Assembly: GCF_036373705.1 (NCBI RefSeq)
Contig: NC_089852.1
Coordinates: forward strand, 2,501 to 66,500
Length of the DNA: 64,000 bases
From: Amia ocellicauda
Taxonomy: Eukaryota > Chordata > Actinopteri > Amiiformes > Amiidae
Reading direction: 5' to 3'
The notes under the pieces are model-generated. The model ran no database searches and had not been told where the DNA came from. It saw nothing but the letters and a program-made list of their open reading frames with translations. Within the stretch, counting starts at the first letter, position 1. Every line of letters begins with the position of its first letter. The translations under genes were made by a program, and so were the position numbers. This document shows positions 24,078-36,259 of the stretch, piece by piece.

Positions 24078-25112
24078 CTGAGCGGGACAGAAGGCAGTGT
24101 GAGATGTGTGGAACATGATGCACAGCGTACGGGGTGTAATGGAGAGAAACCAAGATGGGAAACACACTAAATATCTATGTCACCTTGGAGGCTCCTCCCA
24201 GGTGTATGAACTACACTGCTGACAGCTGCCTTCTGGTATCTGACTCCTGTGCCAAATACTTTTCATAATATCGTTTGCTTATTAAAGGCACGCACTTAAG
24301 GATTTATTTGAGAACTTATTTTGATCTGGAATATCTATCCTAATTCCTCATTTACCATAGTAAATATGGCAGTTTTCTTGCTGTTTCTTGTGGTAATACC
24401 CACACCAGGAATGTACTTCACTCTGCCATGGTCTCACAGCTTACTATCTCGAACCTGCTGTTTTCACTTTCCATTTCTAATTTACTATGTTTTTGGCCAT
24501 GCTTTACTACAATTAGTGTTTATTAAAAAAAAAAAAAAACACTTTAAGACAGGTTTGTTTGAACAGTCAAAAATAAATTAAAATCTGTGAAACACCAGGG
24601 GAAATCTTAAATTATAAAACACTTCCTAGTAAATAAACAAAAGTGAATGATTTCTTAAGACGTCTGGGGAACGAAACCAAAAATGGAAAATTCCCAAATT
24701 ACTAAAAACAATGACTCCCTTTACATGACAAATCCAGCCGCTTCCTATGTGCAAACAACCAAACAATTCATTAAAAAAACAAGTTGTAAACATTATATAT
24801 GAAACTTGTGAACAATGCAGCTCCTGTCAACAGGGTCGCCGTTTCATTTATATGGCATTAAACAAAAACTGCGGCACGTAATTGAGCGATATAACAATAT
24901 AGATGGAGACAAAATGTGCAACTATATTCCTGTAAGTGAATGTATAGCAGAGCCGACTCTACTTCGCTATAGGAACTATAGCCTGGATGTAATGCAGCCG
25001 GTTGAGTAAGTAATATAAATTACAATAATACAAATGTTAAACATTGTGGATGCATTGTGTCCATTCGGTCTGTTTTCATCTCGGATATAAAGTGACATTT
25101 AAAGGCACTTAC
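24078..25112 (-). other. Predicted 5'-UTR intron of the HYAL1/3-like gene
   Basis: A pyrimidine-rich acceptor (CTGTCCCGCTCAG, minus strand) ends at 24078 just upstream of the coding exon, and a strong donor GTAAGTGCC lies at 25112. The 1 kb between is AT-rich with no coding signal and a poly-A run at about 24526. Confidence 0.55.
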
Positions 25113-25285
25113 CGATCAGTGGTGTAGTTTTAAACGCTGTCCTTGCGCAGCGCAGTAGCGCCGTACCGCCGCAGACACAAGCCGGTCCGGTGACCCGATG
25201 TTGGGCCAACTGTCGGGACCGACGCGAAGCTGGGAAAGGAAAAGTTATTCTGACCAATTAGAGCACAGGAGAGGCGGGCCTCTAA
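25113..25285 (-). promoter_or_regulatory. Predicted non-coding first exon and promoter of the HYAL1/3-like gene
   Basis: A CpG-rich island in AT-rich surroundings, 25113-25235, ends (minus strand) at a consensus donor GTAAGT. Upstream are a CCAAT box at 25254-25258 (GACCAATTAGAG on the plus strand) and a GC box (GGCGGG, 25272-25277). Arrangement CCAAT/GC-box, short CpG exon, donor, coding exon acceptor supports a promoter here. The transcription start is inferred. Confidence 0.5.
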
Positions 25286-25365
25286 ATCAGCCAACTGGAT
25301 TCGACATTTAAATTATTTTTCTGTAAAGAATATAGAGAGGTAAATATATAGAGACAGATATAAAG

Positions 25366-25405
<40 letters not shown>

Positions 25406-25520
25406 CTTTATATATCTTTATATATAAATAGATAGATAAATAGATATAGATTATAAAGATGACGGTAGAGATATTAATATATAGATAGAGAGGTATAATA
25501 CAGACATAGACATAAATATA
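25286..25520. repeat. AT-rich microsatellites (TA)n and (GATA)n
   Basis: A pure (TA)n run at about 25368-25402 is followed by TATATCTTTATATA and GATAGATAAATAGATAT motifs. This provides TA target sites for the neighbouring Tc1 elements. Confidence 0.85.
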
Positions 25521-26358
25521 CACCAATCAGCCATAACATTATGACCACCTGCCTAATATTGTATAGGTCCCCTTTTTGCCGTCAAAACAGCCCTGACCCG
25601 TCGAGGCATGGACTCCACTAGACCTCTGAAGGTGTGCTGTGGTATCTGGCACCAAGACGTTAGCAGCAGATCCTTTAAGTCCTGTAAGTTGCGAGTTGGG
25701 GCCTCCATGGATCAGACTTGTTTGTCCAGCACATCCCACAGATGCTTGATTGGATTGAGATCTGGGGAATTTCGAGGCCAAGTAAACACCTTGAACTCAT
25801 GATTCATCAGACCAAGCCACCTTCTTCCATTGCTCCGTGGTCCAGTTCTGATGCTCACGTGCCCATTGTGGGCGCTTTCGGCAGTGGACAGGGGTCAGCA
25901 TGGGCACCCTGACTGGTCTGCGGCTACGCAGCCCCATACGCAACAAACTGCGATGCACTGTGTGTTCTGTCACCTTTCTATCAGAACCAGCATTCACTTT
26001 TTCAGCAATTTGAGCTACAGTAGCTCGTCTGTTGGATCGGACCACACGGGCCAGCCTTTTCCTTCCTTGGACCACTTTTGATAGGTACTGACCACTGCAG
26101 ACCGGGAACACCCCACAAGAGCTGCAGTTTTGGAGATGCTCTGACCCAGTCGTCTAGCCATCACAATTTGGCCCTTGTCAAAGTCGCTCAGATCCTTACG
26201 CTGCCCATTTTTCCTGCTTCTAACACATCAACTTTGAGGACAAAATGTTCACTTGCTGCTTAATATATCCCACCCACTGACAGGTGCCATGATAACGGGA
26301 TTATCAGTGTTATATTCACTTCACCTGTCAGTGGTCATAATGTTATGGCTGATCGGTG
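25521..26358 (-). mobile_element. Tc1/mariner element (second family), internally deleted
   Basis: Flanked by TA (25519-25520, 26359-26360) with termini CACCAATCAGCCATAACATT and AATGTTATGGCTGATCGGTG. At 838 bases it is about a third shorter than a usual Tc1. Minus-strand transposase remnants read [52 protein letters not shown] and then stop near 25797. The catalytic core downstream of the first Asp is deleted, and the C-terminal/3' part resumes toward 25521. Non-autonomous. Confidence 0.92.
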
Positions 26359-26388
26359 TACATATATAGAGAGACAGAGAGAAATATA

Positions 26389-27613
26389 CACTCACCTAAA
26401 GGATTATTAGGAACATCTGTTCAATTTCTCATTAATGCAATTATCTAACCAACCAATCACATGGCAGTTGCTTCAATGCATTTAGGGGTGTGGTCCTGGT
26501 CAAGACAATCTCCTGAACTCCAAACTGAATGTCTGAATGGGAAAGAAAGGTGATTTAAGCAATTTTGAGCGTGGCATGGTTGTTGGTGCCAGACGGGCCG
26601 GTCTGAGTATTTCACAATCTGCTCAGTTACTGGGATTTTCACGCACAACCATTTCTAGGGTTTACAAAGAATGGTGTGAAAAGGGAAAAACATCCAGTAT
26701 GCGGCAGTCCTGTGGGCGAAAATGCCTTGTTGATGCTAGAGGTCAGAGGAGAATGGGCCGACTGATTCAAGCTGATAGAAGAGCAACTTTGACTGAAATA
26801 ACCACTCGTTACAACCGAGGTATGCAGCAAAGCATTTGTGAAGCCACAACACGTACAACCTTGAGGCGGATGGGCTACAACAGCAGAAGACCCCACCGGG
26901 TACCACTCATCTCCACTACAAATAGGAAAAAGAGGCTACAATTTGCACAAGCTCACCAAAATTGGACAGTTGAAGACTGGAAAAATATTGCCTGGTCTGA
27001 TGAGTCTCGATTTCTGTTGAGACATTCAGATGGTAGAGTCAGAATTTGGCGTAAACAGAATGAGAACATGGATCCATCATGCCTTGTTACCACTGTGCAG
27101 GCTGGTGGTGGTGGTGTAATGGTGTGGGGGATGTTTTCTTGGCACACTTTAGGCCCCTTAGTGCCAATTGGGCATCGTTTAAATGCCACGGCCTACCTGA
27201 GCATTGTTTCTGACCATGTCCATCCCTTTATGACCACCATGTACCCATCCTCTGATGGCTACTTCCAGCAGGATAATGCACCATGTCACAAAGGTCGACT
27301 CATTTCAAATTGGTTTCTTGAACATGACAATGAGTTCACTGTACTAAACTGGCCCCCACAGTCACCAGATCTCAACCCAATAGAGCATCTTTGGGATGTG
27401 GTGGAACGGGAGCTTCGTGCCCTGGATGTGCATCCCACAAATCTCCATCAACTGCAAGATGCTATCCTATCAATATGGGCCAACATTTCTAAAGAATGCT
27501 TTCAGCACCTTGTTGAATCAATGCCACGTAGAATTAAGGCAGTTCTGAAGGCGAAAGGGAGTCAAACACAGTATTAGTATGGTGTTCCTAATAATCCTGA
27601 TAATAGGTGAGTG
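26389..27613 (+). mobile_element. Tc1/mariner element, DD36E type, copy 2 (intact transposase)
   Basis: A 1225-base element between TA duplications (26387-26388, 27614-27615). The left inverted repeat starts CACTCACCTAAAGGATTATT. The right one keeps the outer CACTCACCTA and inner GGATTATTAGGAACACC, but GATAAT replaces TT between them (net +4 bases), so the ends are not perfectly matched. It lies 30 bases from the neighbouring deleted Tc1, in TA-rich sequence. Confidence 0.95.
26537..27577 (+). CDS. Tc1/mariner transposase, DD36E catalytic triad, apparently intact
   Basis: 346 residues, the normal size for a Tc1-type transposase, with no stop or frameshift. N-terminal paired-type DNA binding: first helix-turn-helix at about 17-46 (AGLSISQSAQLLGFSRTTIS) and a second at about 80-120 (LTEITTRYN, TTLRRMGY), joined by a basic linker (GRKC). 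The catalytic triad is D155 (WSDES), D246 (QQDNAPCH) and E283 (NPIEHLW). The D246-E283 spacing is 36 residues, two more than the usual Tc1 DD34E. DD36E is the signature reported for the Incomer group. A Gly-rich box (AGGGGVMVWG) lies at 189-198. It binds the inverted repeats and performs cut-and-paste at TA sites. The start ATG is 148 bases inside the left end. Promoter not identifiable. Confidence 0.93.
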   Translation: MGKKGDLSNFERGMVVGARRAGLSISQSAQLLGFSRTTISRVYKEWCEKGKTSSMRQSCGRKCLVDARGQRRMGRLIQADRRATLTEITTRYNRGMQQSICEATTRTTLRRMGYNSRRPHRVPLISTTNRKKRLQFAQAHQNWTVEDWKNIAWSDESRFLLRHSDGRVRIWRKQNENMDPSCLVTTVQAGGGGVMVWGMFSWHTLGPLVPIGHRLNATAYLSIVSDHVHPFMTTMYPSSDGYFQQDNAPCHKGRLISNWFLEHDNEFTVLNWPPQSPDLNPIEHLWDVVERELRALDVHPTNLHQLQDAILSIWANISKECFQHLVESMPRRIKAVLKAKGSQTQY

Positions 27614-27942
27614 TATATAGTGATAGAGAGATAGATAAACATGTATATATGTATAGATAGATATATTCTGTTGTTTTATGTAATTTTACATTAAAGCTAT
27701 CTGATTCACAACAGACAAGGATGTATACTTTGATCAGTCCAGGTGTACACTTTATTCATCCACCCTATAGTTGAATGTCTTTTAATGCCTGACATTGTCA
27801 CGTATAATTATACATGAATGAAGCTGCTAAATGTAACCCTACTCATCTGTCATCACTATTTCAGTTACAATGTTCCGATTCAATCTTAAACTGACAATTC
27901 ATTGAATGGTAATACATGAAAGTATGATCATGCTATCCAAAG

Positions 27943-28009
<67 letters not shown>

Positions 28010-31000
28010 AAAGTTGATTAAGGCAATTGACCTAATTTAACCATCGGTGTTCAGTGGTTGGTTATATGTCTACAGATGGGATGTTTTGTCATGCACATCT
28101 TCTCACACCATAGTCCTCATCAGATACAGGTCTCAGGGCTCAGGCCCCTTCCCAGCAGGAGTGGTAGAGAGCTGGATGTGGATTTGGACTAATTACATAT
28201 CTAGGTTTTTGGTTCAAAAACAGTAGTCCGGGTAGAGTAGTAGGGGGCGAGATACTTCAAAGCAGCAGGCAGGGCTTCTCAGAACATTACATGGAAAAAA
28301 CTAAGCCAGTTTCTCCAGCGCCCCCACCGGCAGCCATTTTCCACTTGACTCCCCTGAACACCGCAGGCCACCGGCATGCATTTACATATAGATATAGATA
28401 TGATTTGGGTTGGATGGATGGGGAAATAAAAATAAAAATACACTTAAAGGACAGTTGGGACATTTCGAGAGGAACGAGCAAAAACTAGAAGAGAACTTTT
28501 TTTTTTTCAAGGTTTAAATGGTTTCGTTAACAGTTCATGGAAAGGCCAACTCCCTCCCGCTTTAGGGCTTGAATAGAATATCATTAAGTAAATAACACTG
28601 CACAATAACAATACTCAGAACCGGAAAGAGTCCAGCCCAGAGAAAGCTGATAGGACGGCAGTACAGTGATAAGACAGGCCTCAGTGCCGAAAGGGTTACA
28701 AAGTCATGAGGTAGGAGCTGCTGACCTGTTTGGGCTCTGGTGTTGCCAAACATCCTGACAGCCTTACTCAGCATTTCCCCTTAAACTGCATCTGACCCTC
28801 AGGAGAACAGGCAGCACTATCAAACAGCTGATAATGTGAAACCATTTTCCGTCCCAAGCCATAAAACAGGAAAGTCCCTTGTTGCTAAGCTATTTAGCAT
28901 ATATATTTAGAGAGAGCATCAGATGAGTGATTCATGTAAAAAACACACACAATAGAACAATATATTCCTCACATTATTTATTAAGAATCACACTGGGACT
29001 GAAGGAAACTGTGAAGCTTGACAGTGCATTGAAACATCTTAACAGGTAGCCAATTGAACAGTGACACCTTGTGGCTCTGAATCTCTGGGTGTAACAATGT
29101 GATCAATGACTCAACTTGACTGTAATGTCTTTTAAAGCCAGCCACACAGGCACTAGAGCCCAAAGCTCCCAAGGGATCCCCTCCAAACTAACATTACCTT
29201 CTGAGTCAGTCAAGCAACAAGCCAAGCTCCTATTATTTTCCCATCAAACTGAACTGATCTCCTCTCAGCCGTGTGCCTCAGGGCAGAGAATGTAATCAGA
29301 GAGAAGTGTATGCTTTGTGTGTATGTGCTCTTCTATCATGGACATAGTTGTGGTAGGGAAGCATTAAAACTACTTCAGTGAGTCTGACAAACACTCCAGC
29401 AGACTGTAGGTCTTGCCCCTGCTGGGGGGTCAGGGAGCAAAAGCTAGTAAATTGAAGAGATCCCAGGGTGCGCTGCTCAGGGTCTGGTTTAAGTTAGAAA
29501 ACAAGGCTTTCTCTGTGCTTCAAGACCAATAATATTACTTTTGGCAGCAACGGTTCGCCCTATTTTGGAAGGGATCCCAAAGAAGAAAAAATAAAACATA
29601 AAAATAAAATGTCCCATCAGGAAAGGCCAGCAAGAGAAAAATAAAAGTTAAAAAACAAGGGTTGTATAATGATGGTGGGATTGCTTTTCTGACTGTCATG
29701 TACACTGCGCCCATTCACACAATCTGATAAGATCATCGCCCTGAGACGTGATGCTCATATTGACCTGGACACTTTTATGTAGTGGGGTAGATTTATTTTG
29801 TTTTTAAATGTGTCACAAACATGGGCTTTAATTTGTATTAAGTTGAAACTCCACAGGAATTCTCCATTCTTAAGGTCACATGAATTATACAGAAATCATT
29901 CCAGTATAACTATTCTGTCTGTGGGCTTGAGAACAGCTCTCCTACAACACAATCTGGAAAAAACATTCTGTGCAAATATCGGTCACAAATACAAAAAGAT
30001 TAAATGTTTATACCTTGATGTGACAGAAGTACATTGTCTCTGTGCATGTGTGTTGTGTGTGGATTGTCATATAAAACAAATAAAGGTTTTTTTTAGGATA
30101 CGGAAAGCATTCATTGTACGTACTTCATATTTATAACATCACATTAATACACACACACACTAAATTGCCCGAGAGCACTGGCAGGTCAGAGGCAATGTGC
30201 GATTATTTCAAGGTTTACTAGGTATCAAGGGAAACCAGCAGAGCTTTTACACTCATGTCCTGCCCCCGTGGTGCGTGGCTTTGATGAAAAGAATTTCAGG
30301 ATGGACTGGTACTCGTATTTTGCAATTGCTCAAAGGCTTAACAGTCATCAGTCAATACAGCTATTGCCACACAGCTGTCCCCCTGGACAAACATTATCAC
30401 ATGTACAAACCAGTTAGCAGAACTTCTATCCACAGCACCCTGACCCGTGTCTCGTGGTTTAGACTGGAACAACATATTTATTTTGTTTCAGTACTTCAGA
30501 CAAACCTCTATAGAAGTAGCTGGTAGAAGTAGTGATTGAAGTAATGAGAGTTTGGGTTTAAACCGCTTGGCTGACCTTGAGGCATCAGAACCCCCCACTA
30601 GGTGGGCAGAGCCCGGGGGGCGGAGGGATGGTGTTCGGAGACATGCAGGCATGAAGCATGATGGTTTGTGAACGTGAGGGCATATCTCACTGGCTCTGCT
30701 TGGGGCAGTGATGTGGCATTGGGGGGGTTCTTCTCCTCCCGAACATTCGTTTTAAACTCTATTTTGTATTTTGGTTGTTTTTGTTTTATAAGCATGCCAT
30801 GACCGCCAGTGAGTTCTGCTTCTTGGCAAACGAAGCTGCAAAGGTAACAGCGCTTTGAAAAAGAAAAGAAAATAATGTAAGGAGGAAACGGTTAAAATCT
30901 CTGAGCTCAGTCCTGTGTATGAACCGAAACCTACGTTTGCAGTGGCACCTCAACGCCCTGCGGGACGAAGAGCCTAGAGGAACAGGGGCGGAAAAGCGTC

Positions 31001-32398
31001 ACACCCAGACTGCAGCAGGAAGGCCGAGGGAGGGCCTGCAAGCCATTGATAAATAGTGGACGGTGGTTAATGTGTGTGTTAACACTGCTGGTACAATAGG
31101 GTGTGTGTCTGTGCAAGGAAGACAGGACAGAGCAGGCCTGATGCACTGCAGGTACAACAGTTGGCACATTTTTATATTAGCACACATTGTGCGAGAGATT
31201 TCACATTTGTTAAGAGGGTTTGATAGATATTTATGTTTCATCAGTAGAATTAAGAGAAAATGTCTATAGCAAATAAAAAAGGATCAATGTTATTCAATGA
31301 GTATTATTTGCAGCCAGTCTGTGTATTAGTCATTTACACATACATTATCACAATCATCCACACACAGACATGAACAGCAATTTCAAACATTTTAAAGTTC
31401 CAGTTTTATCCACAAAAATATTGCTTACAATTAAAACAAATACATATAAAGATTCAATCAATTTCCAGAACTAAGTTAAAGTTCCTTGTGTTTCCAACAT
31501 CAAGAATCAAGACACTGCAAGTTTAAAAGTGAAGCTATGATTGCACTGTTTTCCCAGGTTGTTTTTGCTGTGTTTCCATTATTTACTTTTTGCATTGCTG
31601 CATTATATCCCTCACAATATAAAGTAGGGAGTGTAATCAGACACTAGTGAGAGTGGATGAATAGAAAATAAATCAGTAAAAGACAATTCAGAAAGTGTGA
31701 AGAAGGCTCGTACAGCACAGTGCTTCTACACGTACTCGAAAGAAATGCAGACATAGGAAGAACAAAAACAAAACCCATTTCAGAGATCTGGATTAGGTCT
31801 GAGACAATAGTGGAACAGAATGAGGAGAGAACAGATTCAAATCCTCCAGAGATATTTGGCTTCAAAGTTTCACAATTGCACCAGCCCAGGGGAGTGTGGT
31901 TTACTGGCACAGCTGGACTGCTTCGCAGAGTTTCTTTTATAGGCACATTTGAGATCAATGTCTCGTATCTGAAATGGAAACGATACCACTAGTATTGTTG
32001 TAGAAATGCTGGTGGACTGGAGAGCTCATTGTGGGGATCGCTTCCCTGGTCAGGCTGCCCCTCAGCTCTCTCCCTCTATGATGCGGACACACAGAAAAAA
32101 GGGGGATCTGTAAACAGGTTATCTGGGAAACTGCTTTGTTTTCTAACTCACTTTTCTCTCTAAATGCTTGGCAACTGCATACAGCCACAAGCTGTCTGTG
32201 CACCCTTCCCCAAGAAGGCACCATATCAGGAAGAAGTACTACAAATTAAAACACAAATCCCTCTTCACTTCTTCTCCTCCATCTGTAGAGCACTACCAGG
32301 ACTGACGGGTAGCGAACATCTGCCATGTTTGGCCGAGGAGCGGTCCTTGCTGGGTAAGGGATCCTGTTTTTCTGCAGGGGTGGCCGTGGGCCCCTGCT
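27614..32398. other. Intergenic region between the two hyaluronidase genes, probably including the HYAL2 3' UTR
   Basis: No coding exon is recognised. A (TA)n microsatellite occupies about 27943-28006, with poly-T near 28498-28509. A GC-richer patch lies at 30590-31050, with no domain in any frame. The HYAL2 3' UTR should begin below 32399, but no convincing AATAAA (TTTATT here) was found within the first 1.4 kb, so its end is uncertain. Human NAA80, which lies within the HYAL cluster, was not seen. Confidence 0.5.
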
Positions 32399-35300
32399 CT
32401 AGAATAGCAGCCACAAGAGGCCGAGCGAAGGCAGAAGGCTGGTCACAGTGGTCCTCAGGCCCGGGGAGTGGCCCCAGCGCTGCCCGGTCTCAGTCTGGGT
32501 GCAGGAGTCCTCCTTGTACCCAGTGTAGCAGTGACAGCAGAACTGCCGCTGGAACGTGTCCCGGTCGCCCGCGCTCAGCTGACCATGCACCTTCAGGCTG
32601 CCTCCCTTCTGCAGGATGGTGAAGCTGGCAGGGTTCAGGTGGAGGTACGCGTCCTCGTTGGGGTTTTTCCGCATGCAGCGGCCATTAGAGCTGCACCTCT
32701 CCCTGCTGCACCACTCTGCCGCTGTGGACACGTTCAGCAGGTACCGGCCAAGCGCCCCCTGCAGGTAGTCTTTCAATTTTGTGCAGCTAGCCTATAGTTC
32801 CGCCAAAAAAACAACAACAATCAGAAGAGATGCCCATCTTTCAGAAGTATCCCAAACAGCACCTCAACCATAAGAGACTGCAAAGGGGAAACCTATTCTC
32901 ACATCAGCTGGATCTATTCTGCTTCGTCGACTGTATATATTCAAATTCAGGGCTTTGTGCAGGTGAAGAAGAAACAGCTTACTGCTGATAGTTACTGTCA
33001 TACAGTTTACTGTGGCCTAATTGTGAGTACAAATTAAGGAGGCGACACTTACGTTGCTGCTGGCATAGGTGGAGTCTCCCCAGAAGATAATGCCAGCGGC
33101 TCCCAAAGACACACTCTCCCCAATTGTGGAGACCAGATCAAACTGTGGGAACAAACAACATTATTTTCAGGTGACTGAAAACATTCTCTAGAGGCACCAT
33201 ATTCACCCCTAGCCCTGGGGTTCTAGAGGGGCAGGGAAAATAATTACCCCTTTTAAATGCCTTGTTAAAACTCTTGAAAGGCTGAATATAAATCCTCACA
33301 CCAAAAAGAGTTTAAAATTCAGGAGTCAGATGTATAACTATAGGACTACGCTATTAGTGGAAGGGAGAACTGCTTGAGACCTGGGGACACACGCAAGGGA
33401 TTTGTTTCTCTCTTCCCAACAGGGGCTTATCTGGAAAGGCTGCGTTTCTCCAGAACTAAAAAGATTGTGAAACTAAAATCCCAGGCGTCCAGGCACTGTG
33501 AGGGATGACCTGATGAGTCTCTCTCTCCTTGGATGCACAAAGACAAACAGGGTGAGGGGCTATAAAAGACTGCTGCAGTAAAAAGTCCACAGTCACTCCA
33601 AACCCGAGCGCTTCATTTACACAGACGCACTGCTTCCAGTGTAATGATCAACCTAAACACCAAGGGTCTGTCTGGCAAATAACAGATGTGTTTCATGGGT
33701 GAAATACACATTTAAAAAAAGAATAATAATAAACTAAACACCCAAAGGCCATTAAAAAGACAACGTTGCTCATTGTGGAAAAGTTTTTTGTCAAACTATG
33801 CAAATTAAACAGACAGCTGCCGATATTTTATGCTGCATTGGGCCCTTTAGTTTTCAATTAGTTCCGCCCGCTGAAAAAGCCTCGGTTCCAATAAAAATAC
33901 ATACTAGCATTTTAGAAACAGACTCGTATTACACTCAGAACGAGTGCCTCGCCACATGGGCCGCCCTGTCGTTCTTCCAGTTAAAGTTCCCTCAGCAAGC
34001 TAGGAGACTGAGGGAAGTGCGACTTTGCCCAGTAAGGACTGAGACCCATCAGCTTTCACTTTGAAAGCACGGGTTTCTCAGGAAGTGGACTGTGGTCAAG
34101 TAGAAAGACAACACGTTAAAGCTTTGGATGTTATTGTAAGGCTGTCGATCGGTAATTACACTCTCACTGTAAGTGTCGCACTATCTTTGGCTGTGTGGCT
34201 TACAAATTGTCTATTGTTTCTGCAATATATAGCAATTAGTAGGCCTGCGCTCAGAGCCTGTCCGGGCAAATCAGGTCCATTTACTGACGTTTGCTCTTCT
34301 CTTCCCTCCTGGCCTCTTGTTCATCTCTGCCAGGATAAGTATTTAATAAAACCAGCTCCTGAAATTTGAACTCTTTCGCTGAACCCCAGCTTTACAAACA
34401 TTAGCGAGAGCCTCCAGATTGAAGCTGAGTTTGTGTTCAGAGAGCTGCTCTTCAATCAAAGGCTGCTGGATGCTCTTACTGAGACGTGTCTGATGCCACA
34501 AAGTGCTGCTCCACGGACAGCAGGTCAGTGCGACCAATCACTTCACAGACGAATCCCGATTCTCACAGAACAGCCTCCACATCCGAAGACCAGCTGCCTG
34601 GTCTTCGTCTCCACATGCAATGGCATTCAGCTAAGACAGGGGTGAGCAACCTAAATTAATATCAACAATGTATTAAGGGACTAACACATTGATACAAAAT
34701 AAGCAGTTGTCATAAATATACTACTTTATTCTTTTTTTTTTTTTTTTTTATTCTAGAGGGTGGGAGTTGCCCACCACGGAGCTAAAACAACAACAATAGT
34801 AATCGTCCCGCAAAAATACACCTTTCTGTAGAAGTTTTCGTTAAAAAAAAAAAAAAAATCTGAAAGGATGTCTTATTTTAAAATATACAATCGGCAAAGT
34901 CTTAACGAAGGAAACGATTAAGCTGATGGCGGTGACAACACTCGTTAATCTTTCCCAAATCCAGAGTCCTAAAATTATCATGGCATCGATTTCATACATC
35001 TTCACAGACAAGGTGGACAGGTTCGCACAAAGGCCTCGCTGCTGAGGCTCGAAGACCAACGTGCTGCTAACGTCCTGTGCAGGAGGCGGGCGGCCCTTGC
35101 GCTTGGCCCGTCATGGACACAGACAACAGGAGCCCTGCTCTACGTGGAACCGCAGCAGCAGATGTTGATGCAAAGTTAACCCCCAAATCTCTAAGTGGCT
35201 TTGGTTTTAAGACCTGTGATTTCTGCAATCCCCCGCCTGACACCCAGCACGACGTGACCTCAGTCACGCCCAGTAAAGCTCACCTCCGTCAGCAGGGTCA

Positions 35301-36219
35301 TCTCATTAGTGTAGGTGGGCCGCGCGTAAACAAAGACGGGGCGTGCTGGTCCATCCCCGACTGAGGCCAGCCGCATGGCTTCCTTCACGCGGTTGCGAAC
35401 GAACTGGCGGCCGAAGCCGGAGGACCGGAGCACGGTGCCCATGTAGATGGAGGGGTACAGGGCGGTGCTCTCTTCCCACAGCCAGGCCAGCTGGTCGTTG
35501 CGGCTGACCTCCACATCGGGACAGCGGCCCGTGTAGTTTTCCAGGGAGTTCTTGTAGTCGTGGTTGTAGCAGTCGGGGAACAGGTAGAAGCCCCACAGCT
35601 GGTTGGGCCGCAGGTGTTTGGCCTCCTTCAGCGTACACAGCATGAAATTCTTGGCTGACAGCTCGAACTCCTGCTGCGCCACCCTGTTCACCGCCTCCTT
35701 GGTGTACCTGGGGTTCTTACTGGAGACGAGGACACGCGACACGTTGCGGTAAACGTCCTTGCTGTCCCAGTTGCGTATCCACAGCGGGCGCCACTCTTCC
35801 CAGTCGATGACAGCCAGCCCCTTGGCGTCACGGTCCCGAATGTACTTGTTCACCCCGTTGGGTATCTTCTGCAGGTGATCTTGGAGGCTACTGAGCTGGG
35901 GGAGCCCCCCGTTGACGGCGGTCTGATCTTTCTCATAGTACGGGTACAGCCCCAGCCTGTCTTTGTAGAAGATGGTGAGATTCTGCCCCACAAAGCCCTC
36001 GTTGGGGGAAGCGGTGATCTCAAACTGCTCCAGGTTGAAGATGACCTTGTGGCGCGGCCGGCAGTCCTCTGTTGGGGCGTTCCAGGCTAAGAGCAGGGGT
36101 TTGTTGGACAGAAGGGGACGTCTGGCTGACTTCATCTGACCAGTCCAGCAGGACTGCGACCTCATAAGGGGGACCAGACAGAAGACCCAGACTGGCAGGA
36201 AGCAAATGATACAAGACAT
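32399..36219 (-). CDS. hyal2: Hyaluronidase-2 (three coding exons, complete)
   Basis: GH56 hyaluronidase that degrades hyaluronan at the cell surface. Coding exons 35284-36219, 33053-33142 (90 bases) and 32399-32791, joined in phase 0 with GT-AG borders; 472 residues, against 473 for human HYAL2. The start at 36219 opens a signal peptide (MSCIICFLPVWVFCLVPLM). The in-frame ATG at 36288 lies upstream of a splice acceptor (TTTTTTATCAG, near 36260) and would be intronic. Catalytic D139-E141 in GLAVIDWEEW; GFYLFPDCYNHDY, NYTGRCPDV and YPSIYMG match the family. The EGF-like cysteines are in the last exon (CSRERCSSNGRC, FCCHCYTGY). The tail TVTSLLPSLGLLWLLF is hydrophobic with no charge after it, consistent with a GPI-attachment signal, the feature that together with its place next to TUSC2 marks HYAL2. 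Confidence 0.96.
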
Positions 36220-36259
36220 GATGGCAGCAGGAGAGTGGATTTCACAGGCGCTTGGGTGT

